64,000 nucleotides of DNA from Streptomyces niger (GCF_000718305.1 NZ_JOFQ01000002.1:558001-622000); one strand, 5' to 3'. Counted from the first letter of the stretch, positions 10,501 to 20,014 are shown. Numbers and translations are program-made. Notes: generated from the letters alone by a model not told the origin.

Positions 10501-11213
10501 CGATGTGCGTGCGGCTTCGTTGGTCGATGCGGTGCGCAGGTCGTTGGTGTGATTGGTCGGGCTTGTCGCGGCAACGACCTGCTGCTCCGACTCCGCGAGT
10601 TCCTCGTATCGCGTCTTTCCAGCACACGCAGCCATATGCGTCCCATTGATGCCACGCGCGTGCTCCGGGACAGGCCATAGCGGATGTCGCGGCGACCGCG
10701 TTGTCGCTGCGACCGAGACGTTGATGCTCACGTCCTTCTTGGTTTGTCAGTGGGCTGTGTGAGGATAGTCGGGCCCAACGAGGTCAGGCATGATGTCTAC
10801 TTCACGCCAGAGTCTCAGAAGCGGAGAGTGCTGGAGCTTTTGCGGTGAAGGGCGGCAGGGGTTGACCAGGCGCCACGGACGTACAGAAGGCAGGCCGGTT
10901 CCTCCGGATTCCGGACCCGAGTGACGCAGAGCGCGCCTGCTACCGCAGGGCATTCGACGCCGCACGCCAGTACGCTCCAAACGCAGTCAGCGCGCCCTGG
11001 GTGCCCGCGGACGGGCGCCTCGCCCAGTCCGCAGACAGTCCGCAGGACCCCCGTAAACGCCAACCGACGACCAACGCAACCAATCGCCGAAACCCCAGGT
11101 CAGCTACCTAGAAGGACCTCCGTCGCAGGTCAAAATCGGCCGCCCCACGTTCCGCTTCAACGTATAGCGAGCCGAGTGCCGCCACATTAATCAGGCGGTA
11201 CGCGTAAGCCAGC
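10501..11213. other. Intergenic region after the transposase remnant
   Basis: About 700 bp with only short, poorly scoring open frames on both strands; I see no recognisable protein or RNA. Probably decayed insertion-sequence flank. Confidence 0.35.
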
Positions 11214-11242
11214 AGGGGCCCGACTCTTTTGAGTCGGGCCCT
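11214..11242. terminator. Strong hairpin with TTTT loop
   Basis: Inverted repeat GGGCCCGACTC / GAGTCGGGCCC around a TTTT loop, followed on the plus strand by a T-rich stretch. It lies about 50 bp beyond the stop of the minus-strand DUF1062 gene and may serve as its terminator. Confidence 0.6.
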
Positions 11243-11289
11243 CGGTGGTTTTCGTTATCGCTGCCGGACGGACCCCGGGTGGATAGGAC

Positions 11290-11838
11290 TCAGGGCTTGA
11301 GGGTGAAGGTGAAGTCGTTGGAGACCTTGCCGCTCAGGCGGATTGCCGACACGATTTTGCCGTCCGCGATCAGTCGCTCGACCTCGCTCCGGGAGAGGCC
11401 GCAGCCTTCGGCGATCAGGCGTACCGGTCGGACGGGGATCTGCGCGGTGAAGCGGACGGAGACGTCCCGCACCTCGCGGTCCGCGTGGTCCGATTCGCCG
11501 GTGTCGAGGCGCCAGGCGTTGTCCCAGTCGAGGGCGATGCGATTGCGGCGCCGTACGACCGAGTCCTGGAGCAGCTCGGCCGCCAGGCCGGGGTCGTTGT
11601 CGTGCGCCCGGTCCAGCAGGTCGGAGCGTACGGAGCGAACGTTCACCCGCTCCATGACCGTGAGTTTCGTCGTCTCACCGCACGCGGTGCAGAGCGCGAG
11701 GAGCCACACGTCGAGGAGCTTGTGGTTCGCGTTGACGCGGAACTTGCCGCTGGTCCGGAAGGTCTCGGACGCGCAGTCGTGGCAACGGCGGCGAATGAGC
11801 GGCAGACGGACGGGTTCGACTACCCAGTTTTCGAGCAC
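11290..11838 (-). CDS. DUF1062 domain-containing protein
   Basis: 182 residues from GTG 11838. CHDC (residues ~19-22) and CTAC (~49-52) form two CxxC knuckles of a probable zinc ribbon. The C-terminal part, GCGLSRSEVERLIADGKI, resembles an S4-type RNA-binding motif. This is the architecture of the DUF1062 family, whose biochemical role is unknown. It stands alone, flanked by a hairpin and a 450-bp gap, and shows no link with the biosynthetic genes. Confidence 0.8.
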   Translation of the reverse strand: MLENWVVEPVRLPLIRRRCHDCASETFRTSGKFRVNANHKLLDVWLLALCTACGETTKLTVMERVNVRSVRSDLLDRAHDNDPGLAAELLQDSVVRRRNRIALDWDNAWRLDTGESDHADREVRDVSVRFTAQIPVRPVRLIAEGCGLSRSEVERLIADGKIVSAIRLSGKVSNDFTFTLKP

Positions 11839-12285
11839 AGAAGTACACCTGTTCCAGTGAGAAATCCGCAGCAGAAAGGAGCGCGGCGCACAGGCGCGAC
11901 GCGCGACGCATTAGCGCTCGGGAGGTCTCACAGGGTGTACAACGGCAGGTCCTCGGCTGGACGACTTGGGTCGGCAGCATGGTAGTGACACACAGCGGCA
12001 CTGCTCCACCGGTTTTCGGACATCTCACCGCCAGGGTCTGTAGGGCGATCTGGGTACCAACACCGGTGCGAGCGGGGTGACTTGGGTGCCTCCCGGTGAG
12101 TATGAAGGACGCTACGGAGCGCCGGCGTCCTGCGCGTCCACGGCAGGTTGATCCGTGGGTAAGCGTGGCGTTGATGCGTATGCGTCGTGGCTACGTATTT
12201 CGCTTACCGGTCCGGGGCCGCCCGGGGCCCGAGTGGGGAAGGGAAAGGGAACAGGGCGGGAAGTCCCCAGTACACAGTGGCCGTT
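11839..12285. other. Intergenic region
   Basis: About 450 bp between the DUF1062 start and the shortened ATP-grasp gene. It should contain divergent promoters, but no clear element or the cluster-specific 95-bp motif is visible. Confidence 0.35.
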
Positions 12286-13302
12286 ATGTGTGCACACTCC
12301 CCGAGGAGCTCGCAGTTCAAGCTGCTGATGGTGATGCCCAGCCACCAACTGGTGCGGAAGGGCGTCGAAATGGGGTTCCGTATCTGGTCGGTATGGGATC
12401 CGTCGGAGCTGGAGGCCGACTTCGCACCACGTATCGAGGACGCCTCCGAACAGCTACTGCTCACCGATTTCACCGACGAGGCCGGGCTGCGCGAGGTCAT
12501 CACGCGGACCGCGCGGCGCCATGGCATCGACGCGGTGCTGCACTGCGGGCACGGCAGCACCGTCGTGCCGGTGGCCCAGGAAGCCTGGCGGCTGGGCCTG
12601 TCCCCGAATCCCCCGGGAGCGTACGAACGGCTCCAGCTCTGCGCAGGTGCTGACCTGTCTCCCGCCGAGATCCCCAGGGTCGGTGTCGAGACGCTGACCG
12701 TGGACGGAGTCCACCATGTCGTGGGCATGACGGCTCAACGCACGACCGGGCCGCCGCACTTCTTCGTGACCGGCCACCTTCATCCGGCGCCGTTGACCGA
12801 CGACGAGCGGAAGATCATCGGGGCGGCGGTCGAGGAGCGGCTGACGGCGAGTGGATACCGTTCAGGGCCGGCCACCACGGAGGTGGCCTTAGAGGTCGAC
12901 GGGCCGCGGATCGTGTCCTGTCGGGCGCAGCTGGGTGCCGACCGTATCCCGCTGCTCGTCGACATCGCGCGCGGGTTCGACCTGGAGGCGGCGGTCTTCA
13001 CGGGGCTCCTGGGCAGCACCCCGGTCGTGCCGAGCGCTTCCCGGTACGCGGAGGTCGGCTTCTTCCTGCTGCCGGAAGGGCGGCTGGAGACGTACACCGG
13101 TACGGAGGACATCGCCGTGTCCCCGTGGGTGCGCGGGGCCCGTTTCCCGTACGCCGTCGGGGACCGGATCCCACCCGTCGGCGACCCGCGCGCCCGGCGC
13201 GCCTATGTGGTCGTCGAGGGCGATACCCCGGAGATCACCCGTGAACGGGTGGCCAAGGCGCGACAAGATCTTGTCGCCGATATCCGACCGGCCTCCCGAT
13301 AA
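12286..13302 (+). CDS. ATP-grasp-like protein lacking the central ATP-binding lobe
   Basis: About 338 residues from ATG 12286; ATG 12328 (MVMPSHQLVRKGVEMG) is an alternative and neither has a clear ribosome site. The N-terminal preATP-grasp region ends at SPNPPGAYERLQLCAGADL, then jumps straight to sequence of the second ATP-grasp lobe, ATTEVALEVDGPRIVSCRAQ and DRIPLLVDIARGFDL, followed by a C-terminal domain. The ~100-120 residues that normally hold the phosphate-binding loop and the KP lysine are absent. It is therefore an internally deleted, possibly inactive relative of the amino-acid ligases at 57553 and 60981, or a non-catalytic subunit. It precedes the SARP regulator on the same strand. 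Confidence 0.6.
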   Translation: MCAHSPRSSQFKLLMVMPSHQLVRKGVEMGFRIWSVWDPSELEADFAPRIEDASEQLLLTDFTDEAGLREVITRTARRHGIDAVLHCGHGSTVVPVAQEAWRLGLSPNPPGAYERLQLCAGADLSPAEIPRVGVETLTVDGVHHVVGMTAQRTTGPPHFFVTGHLHPAPLTDDERKIIGAAVEERLTASGYRSGPATTEVALEVDGPRIVSCRAQLGADRIPLLVDIARGFDLEAAVFTGLLGSTPVVPSASRYAEVGFFLLPEGRLETYTGTEDIAVSPWVRGARFPYAVGDRIPPVGDPRARRAYVVVEGDTPEITRERVAKARQDLVADIRPASR

Positions 13303-13452
13303 CGCGCTCCGGGTGGTTATGTTCTCCTTCTGAAGCAGGGAATGCACGGCGGCGGCAAGCGGATGTGAACACGCCGGGTGCGGGTTCTCCACGCAATGAT
13401 CTACTCTCGCGAGGAGGCGTGTCCCATCTCATCGCTGACGGGGGAGGTCAGG

Positions 13453-16400
13453 GTGCGGGCCGTGACATCGAGACAAATTGAAGACGACACAAGTCCTCAA
13501 CCGGAGTTCGCCATTCTGGGATCTCTGGAGATCCGTAGCGGCAGCACTCTCATCCCGGTCAACGGGGCCCTGCAACGACGTGTCCTCGCGACGCTGCTCC
13601 TCGAAGCGGGGCGCGTCGTACCCATCTCCCGACTGGTGGCGGCCGCCTGGAATGAGGAACCGCCGGACAGCGCCGAGCACCAGGTGCGCAAGACGGTGGC
13701 CAAGCTGCGCAGCCGCCTCCCGCACGGCCCCGACATCATCGTCACCGACGGGCCCGGCTACCGCGCGGTCGTCGCCACCGAACGACTCGACCTGCTCCGC
13801 TACCAGCAGTTGCTGCGGCGGGCCAGGGAGTCGCTGGAGGAGGGGGAGACGGAGCAGGCCGCCGGGCAGCTGCGGGAGGCGCTGGCGCTGTGGCGCGGAC
13901 CGGTGCTGTCCGGTTCCGGCGGCCGGGTGGTCGACGCCGCCTCGACGGCCCTGGAGGAGCAGCGGCTCACCGCCGCCGAGCAGCTCTACGACCTGTGCAT
14001 CGACGCGGGCGAGGCCGCCGAGATCACCGGCGAGCTGCGGGTCCTCGTGGACGAGCATCCGCTGCGCGAGACGCTGCGCAGCCGGCTCATGCTCGCCCTG
14101 TACCACTCCGGTCAACAGGCCGCCGCACTGGACGAGTTCGCGCGTGTGCGGAGCCATCTCGCGGACGAACTGGGGATCGACCCCGGCGTGGAGCTGACCG
14201 CACTGCACGAACGCATCCTGCGGCAGGACCCGTCGCTCATCCGTCCGGAGCGCACCGCGTCCCGTGTCCCGCCCCCGGCGGCCGAGGCCCCGCACGCGCT
14301 GCCGTTCGACGTGCCCGACTTCTCGGGCCGCAGCTCCGAGCTGCAGTGGATCTGCGACACGGCCAGGCGCGCCCCGGAAGGGTCGCCGACGGTCCTGGCG
14401 CTCGACGGCATGGGCGGCGGCGGCAAGACCGCCCTGGCCATCCGCGCCGCCCATCAACTGGCCGAGCGGTATCCGCACGGCAGTCTCTTCATCGACCTGC
14501 ACGGCTTCACGCCGGGCCAGGCGCCGCTCAGCGCGTTCCACGCGCAGGGCGACCTGCTGGCCGCCGCCGGCATTCCCAGCGACGAGGTGCCCACGGTGCC
14601 GGCGGGCCGCGCCGCGCGCTGGCAGTCCTACATGCGAGGCCGTCGCATGGTGCTGGTCCTGGACAACGCCGCCGCCTCCGAGCAGGTACGGGCGCTGATC
14701 CCCGCCTCTTCCGACAGCCTGGTGCTGATCACCAGCCGCCCGCGGCTGACCGGACTGGATGGAGCCGAGTGGCTCTCCGTGGGCGCGCTTCCGGAGCTGG
14801 ACGGTCACCAACTCCTGCGCAACACCCTCGGTGTCGAACGCGTCGTGAAAGAGCCCGACGCCTCCCGTGAGCTGCTGCGGTTGTGCGGCGGGCTCCCGCT
14901 GGCGGTGCGCATCGCCGCCGCGCGGCTGGCGAACCGCCCGCACTGGACCGTCCAGCGACTGGTCGAACGGTTGCGGGACCACGACCGGCGGCTGGACGAA
15001 CTCACCAGCGAGGGCCGGGGCGTCGCGGGCGCACTGCTGCTGTCGTACCAGTCCATGCCCCCGGACCAGCGCACCGCTTTCCGGCTGCTCGGCCACCACC
15101 CCGGACGCTATCTGGACGCAGAGGAAGCCGCCGCGCTGTTGGACACGGACGCCCTGACGGCCGAGGACGTGCTGGAGGAGCTGGTCGACGTACGGCTGCT
15201 GGAGGCCAGGGAGCGGGGGGTCTACGCGCTGCACGACTTGGTGCGCAGCTTCGTGCAACGGGTCGCGCAGGACGAGCGGGCGCCGGAGGACGGGCAGGCG
15301 GTACGGCGACTGCTGGACCACTACCTGAGCACGGCGGAAGCCGCGTGCGACACGCTGTTCCCCGGTCGGCGCCGGTTCGGGACCTGCGACGCGGAAGGGC
15401 AGGAGTGCGACGAGTTCGACCACGAGGACAAGGCGCTCCAGTGGCTCGACCAGCACCGCGACAGCCTGCTGGCGGCGGTGGACGCCGCGTACCACGGTGG
15501 GTTGCTGTGGCACGCCGCGCGGCTGCCGCGTGAGCTGGGCTTCCACTCCAGCATCCGCGGCTACGACGCCAGCGCGAACGAGGCTTTGGAGAAGGGCGTC
15601 AGCGCGTCCCGGAAGCTCGGCGACCAGCCTCTGACCCGGCTGAACCTGATGAACCTGGCCATGGGCAAGTGGCGGCTGGGGCAGTTGCGGGACGCGGTCA
15701 CCCGGCTGGAGGAAGCCGTGGACCTGTCCCGGCTGATGGAGGACGTGCACAGCGAGGCGGAGTGCCGGGCCCGGCTGGGACAGGCGTACAACAGCATGGG
15801 GGAGCTGGAACGCGCGCTGCAGCTGTGCCAGGAGGCCAATGCGCGGGCGCAGGAGCTGGACTTCACCCGGCTCGACGGCTCGTCGCTGAGCACGATGAGC
15901 CAGATCCAGGTGCGGCTCGGGCGGTTCGAGGAGGCGGCGGAGTCGGCCCAGCGGGCGGTGGCCATCTTCGATTCGATCAAGGAGGTGCAGCTCTCCGTCG
16001 ACGCGCTGAGCAATCTCTCCCAGGCGATCGAGGGCCTGGGGCGTTTCGAGGAGGCGCTCGCCCGGGCCGACGCGGCGCTGGAACGGTGCCAGCGCATGAG
16101 CATGCCCTCGGTGCTGCCGCTCGTCCTCGCCCGCAGGGCCGATGTGCTGCTCCGGATGGGCGAGTTGGAGGAGGCGGCGGACAGCGTCGGGCACGCCCTC
16201 GCCAAGGCCACCAGCAGTACGGACGACATCCACCGAGCCACCGTGCACCTCTCGGTCGGACGCGTGCGGTACGCGCAGGGGGACCTGGACATGGCCCAGG
16301 CCCAGCAGCTCCTGGCCCACGAGATCGCCTGCCGCATGGAGTTGCGTTACGACGAGGCGTGCGCGTTGTGGGGTCTCGCTCGTACCGTCGAGGCCCAGGG

Positions 16401-16482
16401 CCGCCTGCAAATGGCCAGGCGGCACCGCTCGGCGGCGGAGGGCCTCTTCTCCCTGATGAGGGTGCCGGAGATCGCCTGGTGA
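13453..16482 (+). CDS. AfsR/SARP-type regulator (wHTH-BTAD-NB-ARC-TPR)
   Basis: 1009 residues from GTG 13453, which has a GGGGAGG site about 6 nt upstream; an ATG at 13378 is in frame but lacks one. Domains in order: OmpR-like winged helix (ILGSLEIRSG...QRRVLATLLLEAG), BTAD (RESLEEGETEQAAGQL...ELGIDPGVELTALHERIL), NB-ARC ATPase with Walker A LDGMGGGGKTALA, and a C-terminal TPR array. This matches AfsR-type activators of Streptomyces secondary metabolism, which bind direct repeats near -35. It is the only large pathway-type activator in the window and so the leading candidate to act on the repeated 95-bp promoter elements; that link is inference. Confidence 0.92.
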   Translation: MRAVTSRQIEDDTSPQPEFAILGSLEIRSGSTLIPVNGALQRRVLATLLLEAGRVVPISRLVAAAWNEEPPDSAEHQVRKTVAKLRSRLPHGPDIIVTDGPGYRAVVATERLDLLRYQQLLRRARESLEEGETEQAAGQLREALALWRGPVLSGSGGRVVDAASTALEEQRLTAAEQLYDLCIDAGEAAEITGELRVLVDEHPLRETLRSRLMLALYHSGQQAAALDEFARVRSHLADELGIDPGVELTALHERILRQDPSLIRPERTASRVPPPAAEAPHALPFDVPDFSGRSSELQWICDTARRAPEGSPTVLALDGMGGGGKTALAIRAAHQLAERYPHGSLFIDLHGFTPGQAPLSAFHAQGDLLAAAGIPSDEVPTVPAGRAARWQSYMRGRRMVLVLDNAAASEQVRALIPASSDSLVLITSRPRLTGLDGAEWLSVGALPELDGHQLLRNTLGVERVVKEPDASRELLRLCGGLPLAVRIAAARLANRPHWTVQRLVERLRDHDRRLDELTSEGRGVAGALLLSYQSMPPDQRTAFRLLGHHPGRYLDAEEAAALLDTDALTAEDVLEELVDVRLLEARERGVYALHDLVRSFVQRVAQDERAPEDGQAVRRLLDHYLSTAEAACDTLFPGRRRFGTCDAEGQECDEFDHEDKALQWLDQHRDSLLAAVDAAYHGGLLWHAARLPRELGFHSSIRGYDASANEALEKGVSASRKLGDQPLTRLNLMNLAMGKWRLGQLRDAVTRLEEAVDLSRLMEDVHSEAECRARLGQAYNSMGELERALQLCQEANARAQELDFTRLDGSSLSTMSQIQVRLGRFEEAAESAQRAVAIFDSIKEVQLSVDALSNLSQAIEGLGRFEEALARADAALERCQRMSMPSVLPLVLARRADVLLRMGELEEAADSVGHALAKATSSTDDIHRATVHLSVGRVRYAQGDLDMAQAQQLLAHEIACRMELRYDEACALWGLARTVEAQGRLQMARRHRSAAEGLFSLMRVPEIAW

Positions 16483-16607
16483 GTCCGTTACGTCGGGGGG
16501 CCCACGGCGTGGGGATCGGGCGGGTGTCCAGAGGGGAACGGGCCGGGAAGAGGGATCGGGAGCATCTGCGGAGTCAGAACAGCCCAGCTTCTCCAAGGAG
16601 TCCGAAA

Positions 16608-16769
16608 ATGCGCGTCACCTCTGTCGCCGCCACCGTCCTCGCTCTTCTCGGGGGTTTCACGGCCTCTGCCGTCGCCGCCGAAGCGCCGGCGACCGTTCAG
16701 CAGTACTCCGTCGCCTCCGCTCCCATGACGGACGTGGCCGTTACCGGGGACAACAACGGCAACGGCTGA
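16608..16769 (+). CDS. Small secreted peptide (53 aa)
   Basis: ATG 16608 has an AAGGAG site 7 nt upstream. The peptide begins MRVTSVAATVLALLGGF, continues TASAVAAEAPATVQQ with a likely signal-peptidase site after AVAA, and ends TDVAVTGDNNGNG. The mature part would be about 28 residues. It follows the SARP gene by 125 bp and is followed by a perfect hairpin, so it is probably cotranscribed or has its own short transcript. I do not recognise the family. No cysteines or membrane anchor occur in the mature part. Confidence 0.6.
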   Translation: MRVTSVAATVLALLGGFTASAVAAEAPATVQQYSVASAPMTDVAVTGDNNGNG

Positions 16770-16799
16770 GGCCTGCTGACATTCGACACCGCGACGGGC

Positions 16800-16821
16800 G
16801 GCGGACCGCGTCCGGTCCGCC
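16800..16821 (+). terminator. Hairpin after the small peptide gene
   Basis: GGCGGACCG / CGGTCCGCC with a CGTC loop, 30 bp after the peptide stop. No U-tract, as usual in GC-rich actinomycetes. Confidence 0.55.
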
Positions 16822-17053
16822 CTCGCATCGCACCCTTTGATGCACGTCACGCCGTCAAGGCCGAACAGGTGCCGCCCGGTGGGAGTCTCGCGCGATCCGC
16901 GAGCGCTGCAGTGAGGCCTGTACCGAGTCCTGCAATGCCTGAGAGCACGATGGTCTCCCTCGAACCGGGGCGTCACGCGTCGTGTGTCGGAGGTGTGGCG
17001 GTCCCGTTCACCACAGCGAGGCTTCTGCCCAATTCTTGACCAGGGGGAACACA

Positions 17054-17767
17054 ATGACGATTCGGGTGCTCATCTGTGACCAGTTGCCCGTCATCGCGGA
17101 CGGTCTGAAGACCCTCCTCGACGCGGTGTCGGACATCGATGTGATCGGTACGACCCACAACGGCATGGAAGCCATCGTTCTCGTGCGCACCATGCGTCCC
17201 GATGTCGTGGTCACGGACCTGAGCCTCCAGACCATCTCCGGCCTGGAGATGATCCGCAGACTCGACAAGGAGGAGGCACCACCCAACGTCGTCGTGTTCA
17301 CCGCGTCCGACACCGACAAGACGGTGAGCGATGTGCTGCATGCCGGCGCGAGCTGCCTGCTCGGCAAGGACGCGAGCCCGCAGGAGCTGATCTCCGCGAT
17401 CCAGGCGGCGGCCGCCGGCCGGACCATGCTCGCGCCCAAGATCGCGGAGCGCCTGGTCTCGTGGTTCCGCGCGCAGCCGGAACCCCAGGAAGCCGAGGCG
17501 TGCCCGGAGGTGACCGAGCTGACCCCGCGGGAACGGGAAGTGACCCGGATGGTGGCGCAGGGCATGTCCACGGAGGAGGTGGCCCGGGAGCTGATCATCG
17601 GCGAAGCCACGGTCCGTACCCACCTCTACCGCGTGCGCACCAAGCTCGGCGTCCGCGACCGCGCCGAGCTGGTGTCACTGGCCTACCGGACCGGCCTCAT
17701 CCACTCGGTCGGGCAGCCCCTCGGCGACGACAGGGTCGCGGCGCCGGTGGGGCTGCGCGCGAGTTGA
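17054..17767 (+). CDS. NarL/FixJ-family response regulator
   Basis: 237 residues from ATG 17054 with AGGGGGA upstream. The receiver domain (MTIRVLICDQLPVIADGL) keeps the phospho-acceptor Asp in VVVTDLSL and the Lys in LLGKDA, but the acidic pair is DQ rather than DD. The LuxR helix-turn-helix ELTPREREVTRMVAQG with VARELIIGEATVRTHLYRV is near the C-terminus. No histidine kinase is adjacent, so it may be an orphan. It converges on the minus-strand acyl-CoA dehydrogenase operon with only 4 bp between stops. A dimeric LuxR protein could be the reader of the inverted repeat found upstream of cluster operons; untested. Confidence 0.9.
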   Translation: MTIRVLICDQLPVIADGLKTLLDAVSDIDVIGTTHNGMEAIVLVRTMRPDVVVTDLSLQTISGLEMIRRLDKEEAPPNVVVFTASDTDKTVSDVLHAGASCLLGKDASPQELISAIQAAAAGRTMLAPKIAERLVSWFRAQPEPQEAEACPEVTELTPREREVTRMVAQGMSTEEVARELIIGEATVRTHLYRVRTKLGVRDRAELVSLAYRTGLIHSVGQPLGDDRVAAPVGLRAS

Positions 17768-17771
17768 GCCC

Positions 17772-18848
17772 CTACGACCGGGCGACCGACGCCGCGACCG
17801 GAAGCTCCGCGCCGGCCGCGGCGCGCCGGGCTGCCCGGAGCCGGTCGGCGCCGACCAGCCGCCACAGCGCGGCCGGATCGCCGTACCGGGTGGACTCGGC
17901 CGCGGCCAGCCGGAAGTACCGGTGCAGGCCCAGTTCTGCCGTCATGGCGCGCACCCCGCAGCTCTGCATGCTCAGCCGCACCACGTCGCGCGCGGTCTCG
18001 GCGGCCATCGCCAGTGCCGTGGCCGGCAGGCAGCCGACGGCGTCCGGCGCGGAGTCGACCGACCAGGCCCCTCGGTACACCGCGGCCCTGGTCGCGCGCA
18101 CCGCCACCATGGCCCGCGCCAGCGGGAACGAGACCGCGGGGAGATCACGCAGCCGGGTGCCGAACTGCCGCCGGAAACCTCCGTACCCCACCGCGATCCG
18201 GTGCGCGCCGTCGGCGATGCCCAGCAGGTAGGCGGCCTGCCGCAGGCGCGCCCTGGCGAGGGGACCGGTGGGTGCGTCATCCAGCGTCCCGACCACGTCC
18301 GCCGGGGTGACCGGCGTGGCCTCGAACCGGACGGCCGGGGGCCAGCACCCGTCGGCCACGGTGACGCCGGCCGCCTCGCGCTCCACCGCGACGAGCACCG
18401 GCTCCTCGCCTGTCCTGGTGGCCACCAGCAGCGGCCCGTGGCCCACGTCGTCGACGGTGACCGTGCCGGTCAGTGTCCAGCCGCCCGCGCGCGGGGTCGC
18501 CGTGACCCCACCGCCGACCGGCAGCGCTTCCAGTCCGGCCGGTGCCGCGCCCGCCGGGCCGCCCAGGTCCGCTGCCAGCGCGTCGGCCCGGTAGGAGTTG
18601 CCGCATGCCGCGCGGCCGAGTTCCTCGCTGACGAGCACGCCGGCCGTCAGGCCGAGGCCGAGGCCGCCGGCGGCGGCCGGCCGTTCGTAGTCGGTCACAC
18701 CCAGCGCGTCGAGCACCGCCCGGGTCGGGCCCGCGGGCCCGTCGGTCACCGGTGCGCCGTGCAGGTCCGTCCGGGCGGGGACGCCGGCCAGGCCGGTACG
18801 CAACGCCTTGCGCAGCCGGCGGGCGAGCGGGTCGGGGGTGAGGTCCAT
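17772..18848 (-). CDS. Acyl-CoA dehydrogenase-like protein
   Basis: 358 residues. Overall shape of the acyl-CoA dehydrogenase superfamily: N-terminal helical domain (LGLGLTAGVLVSEELGRAAC), short middle domain and C-terminal helical bundle (GVRAMTAELGLHRYFR). The middle domain is shorter than usual and I see no obvious catalytic Glu. It is the last gene of the minus-strand operon lysX-lysK-NRPS-ACAD-ACAD. Paired dehydrogenases of this kind often work as heteromers, one catalytic and one structural, on acyl- or aminoacyl-carrier-protein substrates. Here it would act with the neighbouring 18850-20004 product. Confidence 0.8.
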   Translation of the reverse strand: MDLTPDPLARRLRKALRTGLAGVPARTDLHGAPVTDGPAGPTRAVLDALGVTDYERPAAAGGLGLGLTAGVLVSEELGRAACGNSYRADALAADLGGPAGAAPAGLEALPVGGGVTATPRAGGWTLTGTVTVDDVGHGPLLVATRTGEEPVLVAVEREAAGVTVADGCWPPAVRFEATPVTPADVVGTLDDAPTGPLARARLRQAAYLLGIADGAHRIAVGYGGFRRQFGTRLRDLPAVSFPLARAMVAVRATRAAVYRGAWSVDSAPDAVGCLPATALAMAAETARDVVRLSMQSCGVRAMTAELGLHRYFRLAAAESTRYGDPAALWRLVGADRLRAARRAAAGAELPVAASVARS

Positions 18849-18849
18849 G

Positions 18850-20004
18850 TCAGTGCTCTTCCTGTCCGATGGAGTCGAACGCGGCGGCCATGATCTGCAG
18901 CATCACCTCGGAGGTCCCCGCCGACAGCGTGAGCCCGGGCGCCTCCCGGTAGGCGGAGTCCAGGGTCACGGCCGCCCTGGTGCCGTGCGCGCGCTGCTCG
19001 GGGCCGGGGATGTCGGCGGCCCACGCGGCGATGCCCTGGGCGAGTTCGCTGCTGTGGTACTTGGCGACGGCTGCCGAGACCGGGTCGACCCGGTCCGACG
19101 CCAGCCCGGTGAGCACCTCCCAGGCGAGGACGTGGTCGGCCGTGAGCGCGCCGTACCAGCGGCCGATCTGTTCGAGGCGGTCGTCGTGCGGGGAGTCCGG
19201 GGCGCGCTCGATGAGCGCCTCCAGCGCGGCCTCGAACCAGTGCTCCGCCTTGAGGTAGTAGTCGAGCCCGGTGCGTTCGATGGCCAGTGCCTCGTTGAGC
19301 AGCGGCCATCCCTCGTCGCGCGGGCCGAGGAGGTCCTCGCCCGACACCGGGACCGCGTCGAGGTCGACCCGGTGGAAGTGCTCGTCGCCGACGCCGGGGA
19401 TCATCGACACCGTCACACCGGGAGCGCCCATGTCGACCAGGAACAGGCTGATGCCCTGGTACTTCCCGGCGTCCGGCGTCGTACGGGCCGCGCACAGCCC
19501 GAGGTCGACGAAGCGTGTCTTGAGGCTGAACACCTTCGTGCCGGTGATCCGGTAGCCGTCGCCGTCGGGTTCGGCGACGGCCCGCAGCGCGCCGAGGTCC
19601 GACCCGGCGTCCGGTTCGGTGTAGAGCACCGAGGCGAAGCTCTCCCCGCGGGCGAGCGCGGGCAGGTACCGGCGCTTCTGCTCGTCGCTGCCCGCCATCA
19701 GCAGGAACTGGCCGACGATCTGGATGGTGTTGACGTGGAACGTGTCCGGCACTCCCGCGCGCACCAGTTCCTCGGCGACGATCGCGGCATCGGTCGGCGG
19801 GCGGCCCTCGCCGCCGTACTCGACGGGCCAGTGCACGGCGAGCAGGCCCAGCTTTCCGAGCAGGCGGTAGAGCGGGCGCGCGTCCGGTTCGACACCGTAC
19901 GCGCCGGTGGCCTCCGCCGCCGCGGCACGCACCTCGGCGGAGCGCAGCGCCTTGCGCACGTTCGCCCGGAACCGTTGTTGATCCTCGGTGAATCCGAACC
20001 GCAT
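18850..20004 (-). CDS. Acyl-CoA dehydrogenase family flavoenzyme
   Basis: 384 residues. Typical features are MRFGFTEDQQRFRANVRKAL at the N-terminus, the substrate and FAD-binding stretch YTEPDAGSDLGALRA, GYRITGTKVFS, and the C-terminal AGTSEVMLQIMA helix. FAD-dependent alpha,beta-dehydrogenation is the family reaction. The gene sits between the C-A-T-TE synthetase (10 bp upstream) and the second dehydrogenase (1 bp downstream), so a carrier-protein-bound amino acid is a plausible substrate. Confidence 0.9.
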   Translation of the reverse strand: MRFGFTEDQQRFRANVRKALRSAEVRAAAAEATGAYGVEPDARPLYRLLGKLGLLAVHWPVEYGGEGRPPTDAAIVAEELVRAGVPDTFHVNTIQIVGQFLLMAGSDEQKRRYLPALARGESFASVLYTEPDAGSDLGALRAVAEPDGDGYRITGTKVFSLKTRFVDLGLCAARTTPDAGKYQGISLFLVDMGAPGVTVSMIPGVGDEHFHRVDLDAVPVSGEDLLGPRDEGWPLLNEALAIERTGLDYYLKAEHWFEAALEALIERAPDSPHDDRLEQIGRWYGALTADHVLAWEVLTGLASDRVDPVSAAVAKYHSSELAQGIAAWAADIPGPEQRAHGTRAAVTLDSAYREAPGLTLSAGTSEVMLQIMAAAFDSIGQEEH

Positions 20005-20014
20005 GTACGTCTCC

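Noticed and set aside
10747..11190. Several 70-90 codon frames on both strands
   Set aside because: No ribosome sites, no domain likeness, overlapping each other; composition of non-coding GC-rich DNA.
13429..16596. 1055-codon minus-strand frame opposite the SARP regulator
   Set aside because: No domains, biased composition; the plus strand encodes a complete AfsR-like protein.
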